Positions 24,810-33,854 of a stretch of DNA of 61,691 nt are shown here, in pieces. The stretch's first letter is position 1; the number at the start of each line of letters is the position of its first letter. The notes beneath the pieces were generated by a model. It saw only the letters and a list, made by a program, of their open reading frames with translations. It made no database searches and was not told where the DNA came from. Location of the stretch: assembly GCF_021401345.1 (NCBI RefSeq), contig NZ_JACBGE010000028.1, positions 1-61,691 on the forward strand, written 5' to 3'. This DNA is from Hydrogenophaga sp. NFH-34 (GTDB taxonomy: Bacteria > Pseudomonadota > Gammaproteobacteria > Burkholderiales > Burkholderiaceae_C). The translations under genes and the position numbers were made by a program.

Positions 24810-26623
24810 GCCGCGATGGCGCCCAGCTCGCGCAGGCGTTGCGCGTAGCGGCGGGCAATGGCGTCGATGCTGTGGTTGTCGATGATGATCTGGCGTCCGC
24901 GCTCGGCCATGGCCTGCGTGCCACTGCGGTCTTCGACGCAGCGGCGCATGGCTTCGGCAGCCAGGCCGATGTCGGGGTCCATCCAGTGCTGGCCCTCGTA
25001 CTCGGAGTAGTCGCCCTTTTTCAGCGCGACCAGCGGGCCGTCGATGGCGTAGGCCGTGCCCTCGTGGGCAAAGTCCACGCTGCCGGAGTAGTTGGTGGAA
25101 ATGACCGGTTTGCCCAGGATCATGCTTTCGGCCACCACGCGGCCGAAGCCTTCCGACCGGTGCAGCGACACGAACACGTCCACCGCGTCCAGCAGGGCCA
25201 GCATGTCGTTGCGCGAGAGGAATTCGTCGATGACGAAGACCCGTGCGTCCTGGGCCGCCAGGCGCATGAGCTCCTTGTATTCGGCCATGTCGTAGCGGGT
25301 GTTCATCATCTTGACCACCAGTTGCACGTCGCGATTGCCGGGCGGGAACGCGGCCTGGAACGCGCGGATGGCACCCATCGGGTTCTTGCGCTGGTACCAG
25401 GAATTGCAGTCGAACACCGACAGGAAGGTGAACGGCTGTTCGGGCAGGTCAAAAGACTCGCGCGTGCGGGGGGTGAAGCTGGGCATCTCCACCGCCAGGG
25501 GCATGTAGGTCACGGGCTTGTCGGTGACTTCCTGGAACATGTGCTGCACGTAGCGCGACTGGGCCCAGATTTCGTCGGGGATGTTCATCAGCGGGTGCCA
25601 GTGCCGGGGCCAGTGGGGCAGTTCCCACTGCCAGCCGCAGATGTTGTAGCGGCCCTGCAGCACGCCGCGCTGCTGCAGAAAGAACAGGCGCAGCGTGTCG
25701 GGCGCCGGCATCGTGAGCAGGTTGAAACGGTGCACCGGCGCAGGCCGGATGTGTTCGTTGATCCAGCCGTCCTTGATGACCGCGCAGGCCAGCGGGATGG
25801 GGGGCTCGTAGACGGTCGGACGGATGCCCGCCTTGAGCATGGCGCGGGTGGCGGTGCGCGCGTCCTCACCGATGCCGAACTGGCCGGTGGCGAAACCCAC
25901 GATGTTGATGCCACCTGGCTCGGCCGTGCCAATCGCCGCCACAGGCTGGGCCTCGTAGGCCGGGGCACGGCGAACGGCGTTGGCCAGCAGATCTTCCAGC
26001 GGCTTTTGCAGCGGGGTCCAGCAATAGTCGTAGGCTTCGGGCTCGCCAGCCGCCAGACGCGCCACCAGGTCGGGCTGGTTGGCCACCAGCACGGGCGCCA
26101 GCTCGGCGAGCCGGGGCAGGTGGGCAATGCGGCCGCCGTGGGCGGTGCTGGGTTCTTGCAGGTAGCGGACCTCTTCGCCGGTCACCGCCAGGAAGCGGTA
26201 TTCGCGGCACCCCAGCGACAGGCGCCAGTGCAGCATCTGCAACCGGCCCAGCGGCGTGGTCAGGTCGAAGTGGTGCATGTCGGGGCGCACCCGCCAGGCA
26301 CCCACCATGCCCTTGGTCAGGGGCAGCACGGTGTCCTGTTCGATGCTGGTGTCAGGCTCGAACAGCACCGGGGGAAACACACCGGCCGGCGGCCACACGA
26401 TGTCGGGCGAAGCGCCGCGCAGCGGGTTTTCCCAGAAGGCCATGGCGCTGACGTAGCCCGCTTCCGTCTTGAAGTGGGCACCCCGGTTTTCTTCCAGGTC
26501 CGGCCAGAAGGCGTTCAGCACGGTGAAGAAGTACGGGACTTGGTAACCCGACGGGGTCGGCACGTCCTCGTAGAACCAGGCGGGTTGGGCGGAGGCGGTC
26601 TGGGCGGTCTTGGGATCGTTCAT
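24806..26623 (-). CDS. Long GT4 glycosyltransferase with N-terminal extension
   Basis: A 605-residue protein. Residues about 1-230 form an N-terminal region I cannot assign (Trp/Tyr-rich, no membrane helix). Residues about 235-600 are a GT-B domain: INIVGFATGQFGIGEDAR is the N-terminal acceptor-side strand, FLSVFDCNSWYQRKNP and SLHRSEGFGRVVAESMILGK carry the GT4 donor motif. Length is roughly 230 residues more than a usual GT4. It may be bifunctional or the N-terminus may bind the growing chain (inference). It ends in a four-base overlap with the next GT4. Confidence 0.85.
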   Translation of the reverse strand: MNDPKTAQTASAQPAWFYEDVPTPSGYQVPYFFTVLNAFWPDLEENRGAHFKTEAGYVSAMAFWENPLRGASPDIVWPPAGVFPPVLFEPDTSIEQDTVLPLTKGMVGAWRVRPDMHHFDLTTPLGRLQMLHWRLSLGCREYRFLAVTGEEVRYLQEPSTAHGGRIAHLPRLAELAPVLVANQPDLVARLAAGEPEAYDYCWTPLQKPLEDLLANAVRRAPAYEAQPVAAIGTAEPGGINIVGFATGQFGIGEDARTATRAMLKAGIRPTVYEPPIPLACAVIKDGWINEHIRPAPVHRFNLLTMPAPDTLRLFFLQQRGVLQGRYNICGWQWELPHWPRHWHPLMNIPDEIWAQSRYVQHMFQEVTDKPVTYMPLAVEMPSFTPRTRESFDLPEQPFTFLSVFDCNSWYQRKNPMGAIRAFQAAFPPGNRDVQLVVKMMNTRYDMAEYKELMRLAAQDARVFVIDEFLSRNDMLALLDAVDVFVSLHRSEGFGRVVAESMILGKPVISTNYSGSVDFAHEGTAYAIDGPLVALKKGDYSEYEGQHWMDPDIGLAAEAMRRCVEDRSGTQAMAERGRQIIIDNHSIDAIARRYAQRLRELGAIAA

Positions 26624-26734
26624 GAACGGGAGGGCGCGCAGGGGCCCGGAGAAACCGGGCGTCGAGGCCGCAAGCGGCGCAAAGGCTCAATTATCGCTGC
26701 TGGCGCCAGGCGCTCCAGGGCGGCGGTGGCGGCG

Positions 26735-27709
26735 TCAGCAGACGCCTTCGTAGACCTGCCGGAGCTTGCGCACCACCTGCTGCCAGGCGTAGCGCTCCCA
26801 GATCGCTTCCGGCACAGGCCGGGGTGCTGCCGGTTCGGCGCCTTCGCGCAGGCCCTGCCGGATGGCTGCCACGTCGAGCGGGTCGATATAGACCGCCGCT
26901 TCGCCGAAGTATTCGCGGGTCGAGCCTTCGGCGGTGATCACCAGACGGCAGCCCTGGGTAGCGGCTTCGAGCGCGGCCAGGCCCGGGGTTTCCAGGGTGC
27001 TGGGCAGGCAGAACAGGTCGCAGGCCTGGTAGGCCGAGCGCAGCAGGTCGTCGTGGTGCGGGATCGGGCCCAGATAGCGCACGCGGCCGGGCGGCGCCGC
27101 GTCCATCATCTGCTGGAAATAGGCCTGGTCGCGCACATGGCCGATCAGGATGAGCTGGTGGTCGGGCAGCGCGTCCATGGCTTGCGCCAGGCGGGCCTGG
27201 TTCTTGCGCGGCTCGATGTTGCCGACGTTGAGCACAAAGCGCCCTTTGACGCCGAAAGCCTGGCGGAACTGGCTGGCATCGGGCCGGTGGCGGAACACCG
27301 CGTCGACGCCGTTGTAGACCGACGCGAAGCGATCGCGGTGAATGCGCAACACACGGGCCAGCGTGTCGCTCTCCATCTCGGAGTTGGTGACGATGCGGTC
27401 GGCCAGCAACAACTGGGCGCGGATCTCGTCCATGGGGTACTGGTGCTGCGTGGTCTCGGTGATCCACAGGCTGGAGGTGACCACCAGCGGCTTGCCCAGG
27501 TTCTTGACGAAGTGGCAGAAGTGCACCGAGCCGCCCACGCAGGAGAAGAAGTGCACCACGTCGTGTTCGGCGAAGCGGGGGTTCCAGAGGTCGAACAGGG
27601 TCACGTCGACACCGGCGGCGGGCAGGTGGTCGCGGTAGGCGAGCAACTGCACCTCACCGCCGCCGGGGGTGTGGAAGGCCATGGGGTAGGTGGCGAACAG
27701 GGCTTTCAT
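26735..27709 (-). CDS. GT4 glycosyltransferase
   Basis: A 324-residue GT-B transferase, sister of 22731-23705. Blocks: AFHTPGGGEVQLLAY, RIVTNSEMESD, VLNVGNIEPRKNQARLAQAM, PSTLETPGLAALEAATQG (two Glu) and GEAAVYIDPLDVAAIRQGL. It stands in a row with an RgpF protein 35 bases upstream. The donor is probably a nucleotide hexose or deoxyhexose, not readable from sequence. Confidence 0.88.
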   Translation of the reverse strand: MKALFATYPMAFHTPGGGEVQLLAYRDHLPAAGVDVTLFDLWNPRFAEHDVVHFFSCVGGSVHFCHFVKNLGKPLVVTSSLWITETTQHQYPMDEIRAQLLLADRIVTNSEMESDTLARVLRIHRDRFASVYNGVDAVFRHRPDASQFRQAFGVKGRFVLNVGNIEPRKNQARLAQAMDALPDHQLILIGHVRDQAYFQQMMDAAPPGRVRYLGPIPHHDDLLRSAYQACDLFCLPSTLETPGLAALEAATQGCRLVITAEGSTREYFGEAAVYIDPLDVAAIRQGLREGAEPAAPRPVPEAIWERYAWQQVVRKLRQVYEGVC

Positions 27710-27744
27710 GCGGAATGCGGCCGGAGGTGGACGCCCGTGGGCGT

Positions 27745-28926
27745 TCAGGAAGACAGCGGGGGGATGGCTTTGAGGGGGACGCGGCGGCTTTCCCGGTGCC
27801 CCTGCTTCTTGAAATGGGCGCGTGCGCTGTCCAGCTTGCCTTGCTGTACCGCCACACGGATGTCGGGATGGGCGTCCATGTAGACGGATTCATCAAAAAC
27901 GAAGCAGCGCTCATCGGGAACGCCGAACCGGGCTTGCCAGGGTTGGAGGGTCGGGTTGACCGGCAGTACCAGTTCGCCGGCTTCGTTCATCCGGGCGGCG
28001 ATTTCCGCCGGTGCGGTGGTGAAGAACACGTCGTTGTTGCCAGAGAAGCTCAACGATGCTGCCAGGATCTGTCCGATGTCGTAATCCGAGTGTTGGGCCA
28101 CGATGTCGGGCCAGCGGTAGATGTCGGCTCCGGTGGGGTTGAGCAGCAGCAATTCGCGCTTGATGAAGGGAAAACCCAGCTCGATCAGCTCTTCCCAGAA
28201 ACTGTGGGTGGCATTGAAGCGCACCTTGAGCGGGGCGGGTGCGACACCGCCAGGGGCTTCGGCAGCGGCGAGCAGCGTTCCGTAGTGATCCATGGCGGTG
28301 GCCAGGGTCTTGCGGAACGGAAAAGCCGCAGCAACGGGAAAGCCGTGGTTGAGGAAATACTGGGAGCCGCCGACCTCGTAGTCGAGGATGATTTTCTGCT
28401 TGAAGCCCGGCACTTCGGGCGAAAGCAGTTCGACCCGGTCCCAGAACGTGGCGAATGCCGGGCTGCGCAGCACGGGTGTGCCATAGAGGATGAAGAAACT
28501 CTGCAGGTGGTAGCTGAAGTCGAACGAGTCGGTCATGCCGAACAGGCCGAAATCATCGTGCGCCGGCAGCAGGGGGGCAAGGGGCTGCAGCGGCCCGAAA
28601 ACGCTGTCGTTGGTCAGCAGCAGGCGCGACGGTTCGGCCTGCATGTGTCGCAGGAACAGGATGCCGGTTTTGTAGGAGCCGAAGTCGTAGCCGATGTTCT
28701 CGCGCAGGATCACCGCAGCCGTCAGTTCGCGCAGCGCTTCCTGGCTTTCCGTGTCCAGACGGGGGCTGGTCGACACGAAGACGACCTGGAAGCCGCAACG
28801 CTGCAGTTCTGCCAGATAGCCGCGGACATAGGGCTCTACCGTGCCATGGGGGTCGTAGTGCGAAAAAACACAGAAGGCCGCACGAACGCCCGGACGGAGC
28901 TGGGGGTTTTGAAAAAGGACTTGCAT
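27745..28926 (-). CDS. Rhamnan synthesis protein F (RgpF) family
   Basis: A 393-residue RgpF-type protein: FCVFSHYDPHGTVEPYV, VFVSTSPRL, LRENIGYDFGSYKTG, LLLTNDSVFGPL and KRELLLLNPTG follow the family order. RgpF proteins are polyrhamnose-associated glycosyltransferases in streptococci and occur in many Gram-negative O-antigen loci. The domain repeats that at the C-terminus of 18189-20129. The last 100 residues are not typical and may form a separate acceptor-binding part. The complete rfbABCD set in this window agrees with rhamnose use. Confidence 0.86.
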   Translation of the reverse strand: MQVLFQNPQLRPGVRAAFCVFSHYDPHGTVEPYVRGYLAELQRCGFQVVFVSTSPRLDTESQEALRELTAAVILRENIGYDFGSYKTGILFLRHMQAEPSRLLLTNDSVFGPLQPLAPLLPAHDDFGLFGMTDSFDFSYHLQSFFILYGTPVLRSPAFATFWDRVELLSPEVPGFKQKIILDYEVGGSQYFLNHGFPVAAAFPFRKTLATAMDHYGTLLAAAEAPGGVAPAPLKVRFNATHSFWEELIELGFPFIKRELLLLNPTGADIYRWPDIVAQHSDYDIGQILAASLSFSGNNDVFFTTAPAEIAARMNEAGELVLPVNPTLQPWQARFGVPDERCFVFDESVYMDAHPDIRVAVQQGKLDSARAHFKKQGHRESRRVPLKAIPPLSS

Positions 28927-28971
28927 GGACGCGAGGAATTGAACGGCAGATGGCGCCGCCCGCATTGTGGA

Positions 28972-30216
28972 TCAGCGGTCGGCGGTGACCGGGAATACAT
29001 GGGCCAACATGCCGGCCAGCCGCGATTTCCAGGTGTTTTTGGCCACCAGGCGCTCGCACAGGGGCCGGTCGGGCCGGGGGGCCGCCAGGTGCGCAGCGAT
29101 GGCCTGGCCAAAGGCTGTCGCGTCGTCAGCCACCTGCAGTAACGGCGAATGTTCGGTTTCGGTAAAGGCCAGGCGGGTGGACACGACAGGCACGCCGCTG
29201 GCGATGTACTCGAAGTACTTCATCGGGAACATGCTGCGGGTGTAGGTGTTGATGCGTGTGGGCAGCAGCCCGACCGCCAGACCGCGCAGGTAGAGGGGCA
29301 GTTGCTGATAGGGCCTGTGGCCCAGCCGGTGCACGTTGGGAAGTCGCGCCATGTCGGCCAGCACCGGGTCGCGCTGGCCTTCCCGCTCATCGCCGATGAG
29401 CACAAACTGCCACGACGGGCGTTGTTGGGCCAGTTCGCGCAACAGGGTGAAATCGACCTTGAAGTCGGAGAGGGCGCCCACGTAGCCGATACGGGGTTCG
29501 GGGATGGCCTGCAGATCGGCGGGCAAGGGCCCGGCATCGAAAGCCTGGCCAAAATGCTCCAGGTCCACCACGTTGGGAAAGTCGTGCACATGGGGATTGT
29601 GTGGGGCGCACTTTTCGAACAGCGCCTGGCTGGTGGTGAACACCGCATCGGCGCGGGTCAGCAGCCGCCGCTCCTCGGCATTGAACGCGGTCGCGTCGAT
29701 CCCTGGAATGGCGGCCAGGTCGTCGACGCAGTGGTAGACCAGCGGGCCGGTGGTCACGTTGTGCCGGGCCTGCAGGCGGTCCAGTGTTTCCAGCACAAAC
29801 GGGTGGTAGGTCCAGACCATGGGATGGGCCAGACCCTGCCGGCGCAGAAAGCGGCTCAGTGTCCAGGCCAGGTAGCCCTGGTTGAAGGCGCGGACCCAGG
29901 GGTGATGGTGCTTGAAGGGAATGACCAGCGGGGACAGCACCCACAGGCCGGCCCCCACGCGGCGCGGACCACGCAGGCCGCGCACCAGGCGTCGCCACAG
30001 CCGGTGCCAGTCGGTGCCGCTGCCCAGTTGGGGAGCCCGCAGCCCGACACTCTCCACGTAGAGCACCTGCCACCCGGCCTTGGCCAGGTGATCGGCAGTG
30101 TGCTGCTTGTTGGTCCAGTAGGGGGTGTCCCAGTCTGCGGTGGCGAACAGGAGGCAGGCGCCTGGGGACGTGGCACTGCTGCCGGAGGCTGTGTTCATAG
30201 GGTCTTGGCGTGGCAT
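28972..30216 (-). CDS. GT4-like glycosyltransferase
   Basis: About 414 residues. FATADWDTPYWTNKQHTADHLAK opens the protein in the style of TuaH/WcaI-like transferases (read here as FATADWD and YWTNKQHTA). PLVYHCVDDLAAIPG, VFTTSQALFEKC, RIGYVGALSDFKVDFTLL and MKYFEYIASGVPVVST follow. The last block is the GT4 donor site with its Glu. ATG at 30198 is an equally good start. Its 5' end faces the damaged glycosyltransferase at 30352. Confidence 0.85.
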   Translation of the reverse strand: MPRQDPMNTASGSSATSPGACLLFATADWDTPYWTNKQHTADHLAKAGWQVLYVESVGLRAPQLGSGTDWHRLWRRLVRGLRGPRRVGAGLWVLSPLVIPFKHHHPWVRAFNQGYLAWTLSRFLRRQGLAHPMVWTYHPFVLETLDRLQARHNVTTGPLVYHCVDDLAAIPGIDATAFNAEERRLLTRADAVFTTSQALFEKCAPHNPHVHDFPNVVDLEHFGQAFDAGPLPADLQAIPEPRIGYVGALSDFKVDFTLLRELAQQRPSWQFVLIGDEREGQRDPVLADMARLPNVHRLGHRPYQQLPLYLRGLAVGLLPTRINTYTRSMFPMKYFEYIASGVPVVSTRLAFTETEHSPLLQVADDATAFGQAIAAHLAAPRPDRPLCERLVAKNTWKSRLAGMLAHVFPVTADR

Positions 30217-30294
30217 CAAACGCTCAGAAAAGCACCACCGGAAAGAGTCGGTCATTTTACCGTGGGGGCCTCGGCGCGCCTGGGCCGTGGCGGC

Positions 30295-30321
30295 TTGGCG
30301 CGGCAGGGGCTGCTCTAGAAT
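30295..30321 (+). promoter_or_regulatory. Possible sigma70 promoter before the damaged glycosyltransferase
   Basis: TTGGCG (30295-30300) and TAGAAT (30316-30321) with a 15-base spacer lie 30 bases before the ATG at 30352. The short spacer weakens the case. Confidence 0.4.
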
Positions 30322-30351
30322 CTGGCGGCGCTTTGCAGGACCCTATCGACC

Positions 30352-31526
30352 ATGAGCCCCACCACCTCGTTTCCCTTCGGCATCGCAGCCATCTCCAGGC
30401 CCTGCAGCAGGCCGGGGTCGTGCGCTTTGTTCACGTGCCCACCAGTGCGGGATCGCCCCAGGGCGCGGGCTACCGCATGATCCTGGAGGCCTTTGGTGCC
30501 CATGCCGACTGGCTGGCGTTCATGGATGCGGACGAGTTCCTGATGCCCGCCGAGGAGGGCTTCGATCTCGCGGGCTGGTTCCGTGCGCTGGCGGCTCCGG
30601 ACGTGGGGGCCGTCGCGTTGAACTGGGCGGTGTACGGCTCATCCGGGCGGGTGTACGCGGACGACGGGCCGGTGCAATCGCGCTTCCGGTTCCGTGCACC
30701 CGCGTCTTTCGAGTCCCATCATCACGTCAAGTCGATCCTGCGGCTGACGGCGCTGTCGGACAACGTCCGGCCCCACACCTCGTCGCTGCGGCCCGGATTC
30801 CGGTACCTGCAGGCCGATGGCCAGGACTTTCGGGTGCGCGATCACTACCAGGACCAGTCGGGAGATGGCCTTTCCCAGCGGTTGTGCTGGTCGCCGGTCC
30901 GCGTCAACCATTACGTCATCAAATCCTGGGTGGAGTACTTCTACAAAAAATCCAGCCGGGGCAGTGCCGCCGGGGCCGGGGGGGCTTACCAAGCCGATTT
31001 TTTCTACTTTCACGATCACAACGACGTGGAGGATGCGCCCTCCGAAGCCCACCAGGAGCGGGTGCGGCGCGAAGCCGCGTGGATTCGCGAGATGGTGGCG
31101 CGGAACGCGCCGGGCCTGCTGGAACGCTTCGATGCGAACCAGCTGCAGCTGCAGGGGTTCAAACCTCCCCCTGGTCTGGTGACCGGGTGTGTGGACGAGG
31201 TCTGGTGGGAAGCGGGCACCCTCTGCCTGAAGGGCTGGGCGCTGGTGCGACGCAGTACCTTTCCGCTCGACATGCAGGTGCATGTCAACGGGGTGGGCTG
31301 GCCGGTGGCCGAGTGCGTGCGGATGGCGCGACCGGACGTGCGCTTGCACCACCCCAGGGCTCCTCTGGATTGTGGCTTTGTGATCCGCCTGGAGGCTGCT
31401 CAGGCGGCGGTGCCGTTGCAGGCACTGCGGGTCGACGTGCCGCCGCTGGCCGGTGTCGAGCCGGAATCGCTGCCGCTGGGGGCATTCGTCGTAAGGGACA
31501 GCCTGGTGAGGCCGGTCGGGCTCTGA
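30352..31526 (+). pseudogene. Glycosyltransferase (Glyco_tranf_2_4-like), 5' deletion and frameshift
   Basis: The main reading frame gives AVVRF-type GT sequence from about 30398 (LQALQQAGVVRFVHVP), then WLAFMDADEFLMP, LNWAVYGSSG, HHHVKSILR, RVNHYVIKSWVEYFYKKSSRGSA and a C-terminal RPDV/CGF module (31185-31397). It is paralogous to 31562-32719. The usual N-terminal KNExxYLxEWxxHH block is absent. An ATG at 30352, just after a possible promoter, reads MSPTTSFPFGIAAI in another frame, which matches the start of such proteins. I infer a deletion of about 120 bases that also shifts the frame near 30395. Without this view the frame is open back to 30210, so a functional product from an internal start (TTG 30333) cannot be ruled out. 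Confidence 0.55.
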
Positions 31527-31561
31527 GTCGCTCCGGCACCACGCAGGGGCGGTCTCCCGCG

Positions 31562-32719
31562 TCAGAGGTCCTTGCGTGCGTACCGACCCAGTTCGATGGG
31601 GCGTGTCCATCGGCCATCCGCGAGGACGGCGCGGGCCGCAATGGCAGAGGTTTGGGACATCGGGGCGGCCTGCCGGAAGCTGGCGATGAAGCCGCAATCG
31701 TGGGGGGCCTGCGAAAAGTGCTGCGCCACGTCGGGTCGCGCCTGGGCATGCAGGGTGTGCGAGGGCAACCATTCCGTCTGGTCGACGGACAGCTCCAGTC
31801 GCGTGACCGGGTGGTCACCATGAACCAGCAGCCAGCCGGTCAGCAGGACCGACGCAGGGTCTGTCCGGATGTGGTCGACGCAACCGACGTGTGGTGCCGG
31901 TGTCTGGTCCTGAAATGAGCGGCGCTGGGTCAGCAGTTCGCGCGTCCACTGTGCGTGGTCGACCTCGGGAGTGGCTGCCCGAATGCGCAGCATTTCCGCT
32001 TCCAGCGCCTGCAGGTAGCGCGGATCGGGGCATGTCTGTGTGCCGCCCTTGTCGTGTCCCAGAAAAAACACGTCGTCCAGTGGTGTCGAAGTCATGGCGC
32101 GCCCTCGCGCCTGCTTCTTCTGGATGAACTCCTGGTAGGACTTGACGATGTAGTGGTTGACCCGGAAATGGTCCCACTGGATGGCATGGCTGAGGCATTG
32201 CGCCAGTGCCGTGTTCGCAGGGAACAGGTCGGGAGAAAAGGTGCGTGGCGCGCCCTGTGTGTGCAGGTATTGGGCACCAGGGTGCAGGGCTACGTTGTGC
32301 GATGTCAGAACCGACGATACCGCCCGCGTCCTGGCCAGCGTCTTGATTCCCCGGTTGATGACGTCGTGATGTGGTGCGTGCCAGGTGAAGCGCTTGGTCA
32401 CCAGCTCGTCCTCGAACACGGCCTGACCCGCGGACCCATAGGTGGCCCAGTTGAGCGCGATGGCGCCCACTTCCGGGTGCTGCTGTTCGAATCGCTGCAC
32501 AAACCGGAGCAGGCTCCAGTCGTTGCTCATCGGCCAGATGAACTCGTCGGCGTCGATCAGTGCCAGCCACTCCGCATCGTCCCGGTGGCGTTCCAGCAGC
32601 ATGCTCTAGAAACGGTCGATGCCGATCAGCCGGTGATGTGCCAGCCACTCGACCAGATACGGCGCTTCATTCTTGACGATCGCAATCAGTCCGACGCGCG
32701 GAGGGGGCGGATTCTCCAT
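31562..32719 (-). pseudogene. Glycosyltransferase (Glyco_tranf_2_4-like), in-frame TAG and internal deletion
   Basis: From the ATG at 32719 the protein starts VGLIAIVKNEAPYLVEWLAH and reaches GIDRF, then meets an in-frame TAG (32608-32606). It continues in the same frame with SMLLERHRDDAEWLALIDADEF-like sequence (ATG at 32602). The roughly 45 residues that normally join these blocks, with the donor-binding DNxSxD, are missing. The rest is intact: ALNWATYGSAG, RVNHYIVKSYQEFIQKKQ and a C-terminal RPDV/CGF module (31885-31670). The open part 32602-31562 would encode 346 residues without the nucleotide-binding start, so activity is unlikely. Convergent paralogue of the preceding gene. It may be an assembly error. 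Confidence 0.75.
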
Positions 32720-32735
32720 GCGCCGCAGTTTATCT

Positions 32736-33854
32736 TCAGGCACTGGCCGCGCGGGGCTCTGCCAGTGTTTCGAGGATCCGGGTGCATGCCCGTCCGTCGC
32801 CATACGGGTTGGCCCTGGTTGCCAGTTGCTGGCGCAGCGCCGGTTGCGCCAGCCAATGACGCGCTCCGGCCACAATGGCCGCCCGGTCGGTGCCGACCAG
32901 CGAGGCAAACCCGGCATCCACGCCTTCGCGGCGTTCGGTGTGTTCGCGCATGACGACACAGGGCACGCCGAAGGAGGGGGCCTCTTCCTGGATGCCTCCG
33001 GAGTCGGTGAGGATCAGCACCGAGCGGCTTTGCAGGTAAAGACTGGTCTCGAAGTCGACGGGTTCAAGCAGCCGCAGGTTGTCGACACCCGCCAGCCGAG
33101 GCCGGACGATGGCCTGGACCTGCGGATTCAGGTGCACCGGGAACACGAAGCCCAGCGTGGGGTATTCGCGGCACAGGGTCAGCAGGGCATCGCAGATGTT
33201 TTCCAGGCCCTGGCCGAAGTTTTCACGGCGGTGGGTGGTCACCAGCACCAGGTCGCGGTCCGGGAACCAGGCGGTTGCCGGACCGCTGTAGGGGCGCTGC
33301 TGCCATTGGCGCTTGATCAGTTCCACCGCGTCGATCACGGTGTTGCCACATTGGGTGATGGCCGATGCGGCGATGCCTTCGGCCAGCAGGTTGCGGGTGG
33401 CCGGCTCGGTGGGCGTGAAGTGCCAGCGCGCCAGGCGGCTGATCATGGCCCGGTTCATTTCTTCCGGGAACGGGCTGTAAGGGTCGCCCGTGCGCAGGCC
33501 GGCTTCGACATGCGCCACCGGGATGCGCTGGTAGAACGCGGCCAGTGCCGCGGCGAAGGCGGTGGTGGTGTCACCCTGCACCATCACCACATCGGGCTGG
33601 TGCGCCTGCAGGGCTTCGGTCATGCCCTCGATCAGGCGTGCGGTGAGCGCGGGCAGGGTCTGGTTGGCGCGCATCAGGTCCAGGTCCACGTCGGGCCGGA
33701 GGCCGAAGCAGGCCAGCGCCTGGTCCAGCATCTGGCGGTGCTGGCCGGTGGAGCAGACCACGCGCTCGATGCCCGGCATGTCCAGGGCTGCTGCGGCCAC
33801 GGGGGCGAGCTTGATCACTTCCGGTCGGGTGCCGAACACGATCATGAGCTTCAT
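32736..33854 (-). CDS. wecB: UDP-N-acetylglucosamine 2-epimerase (non-hydrolysing)
   Basis: A 372-residue cytoplasmic GT-B-fold epimerase interconverting UDP-GlcNAc and UDP-ManNAc. Blocks: MKLMIVFGTRPEVIKLAPV, VMVQGDTTTAFAAALAAFY, VAHVEAGLRTGD, PEEMNRAMISRLA, VTTHRRENFG and LTDSGGIQEEAPSFGVPCV, all standard WecB. The ATG overlaps the stop of the deacetylase gene (ATGA). No ManNAc dehydrogenase (wecC) is in the window, so ManNAc may be used as such. Confidence 0.97.
   Translation of the reverse strand: MKLMIVFGTRPEVIKLAPVAAAALDMPGIERVVCSTGQHRQMLDQALACFGLRPDVDLDLMRANQTLPALTARLIEGMTEALQAHQPDVVMVQGDTTTAFAAALAAFYQRIPVAHVEAGLRTGDPYSPFPEEMNRAMISRLARWHFTPTEPATRNLLAEGIAASAITQCGNTVIDAVELIKRQWQQRPYSGPATAWFPDRDLVLVTTHRRENFGQGLENICDALLTLCREYPTLGFVFPVHLNPQVQAIVRPRLAGVDNLRLLEPVDFETSLYLQSRSVLILTDSGGIQEEAPSFGVPCVVMREHTERREGVDAGFASLVGTDRAAIVAGARHWLAQPALRQQLATRANPYGDGRACTRILETLAEPRAASA

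Noticed and set aside
24839..27883. A 1014-codon plus-strand frame over two GT4 genes
   Set aside because: Shadow of strongly supported glycosyltransferases; Gly/His/Val-rich, typical of antisense frames here.
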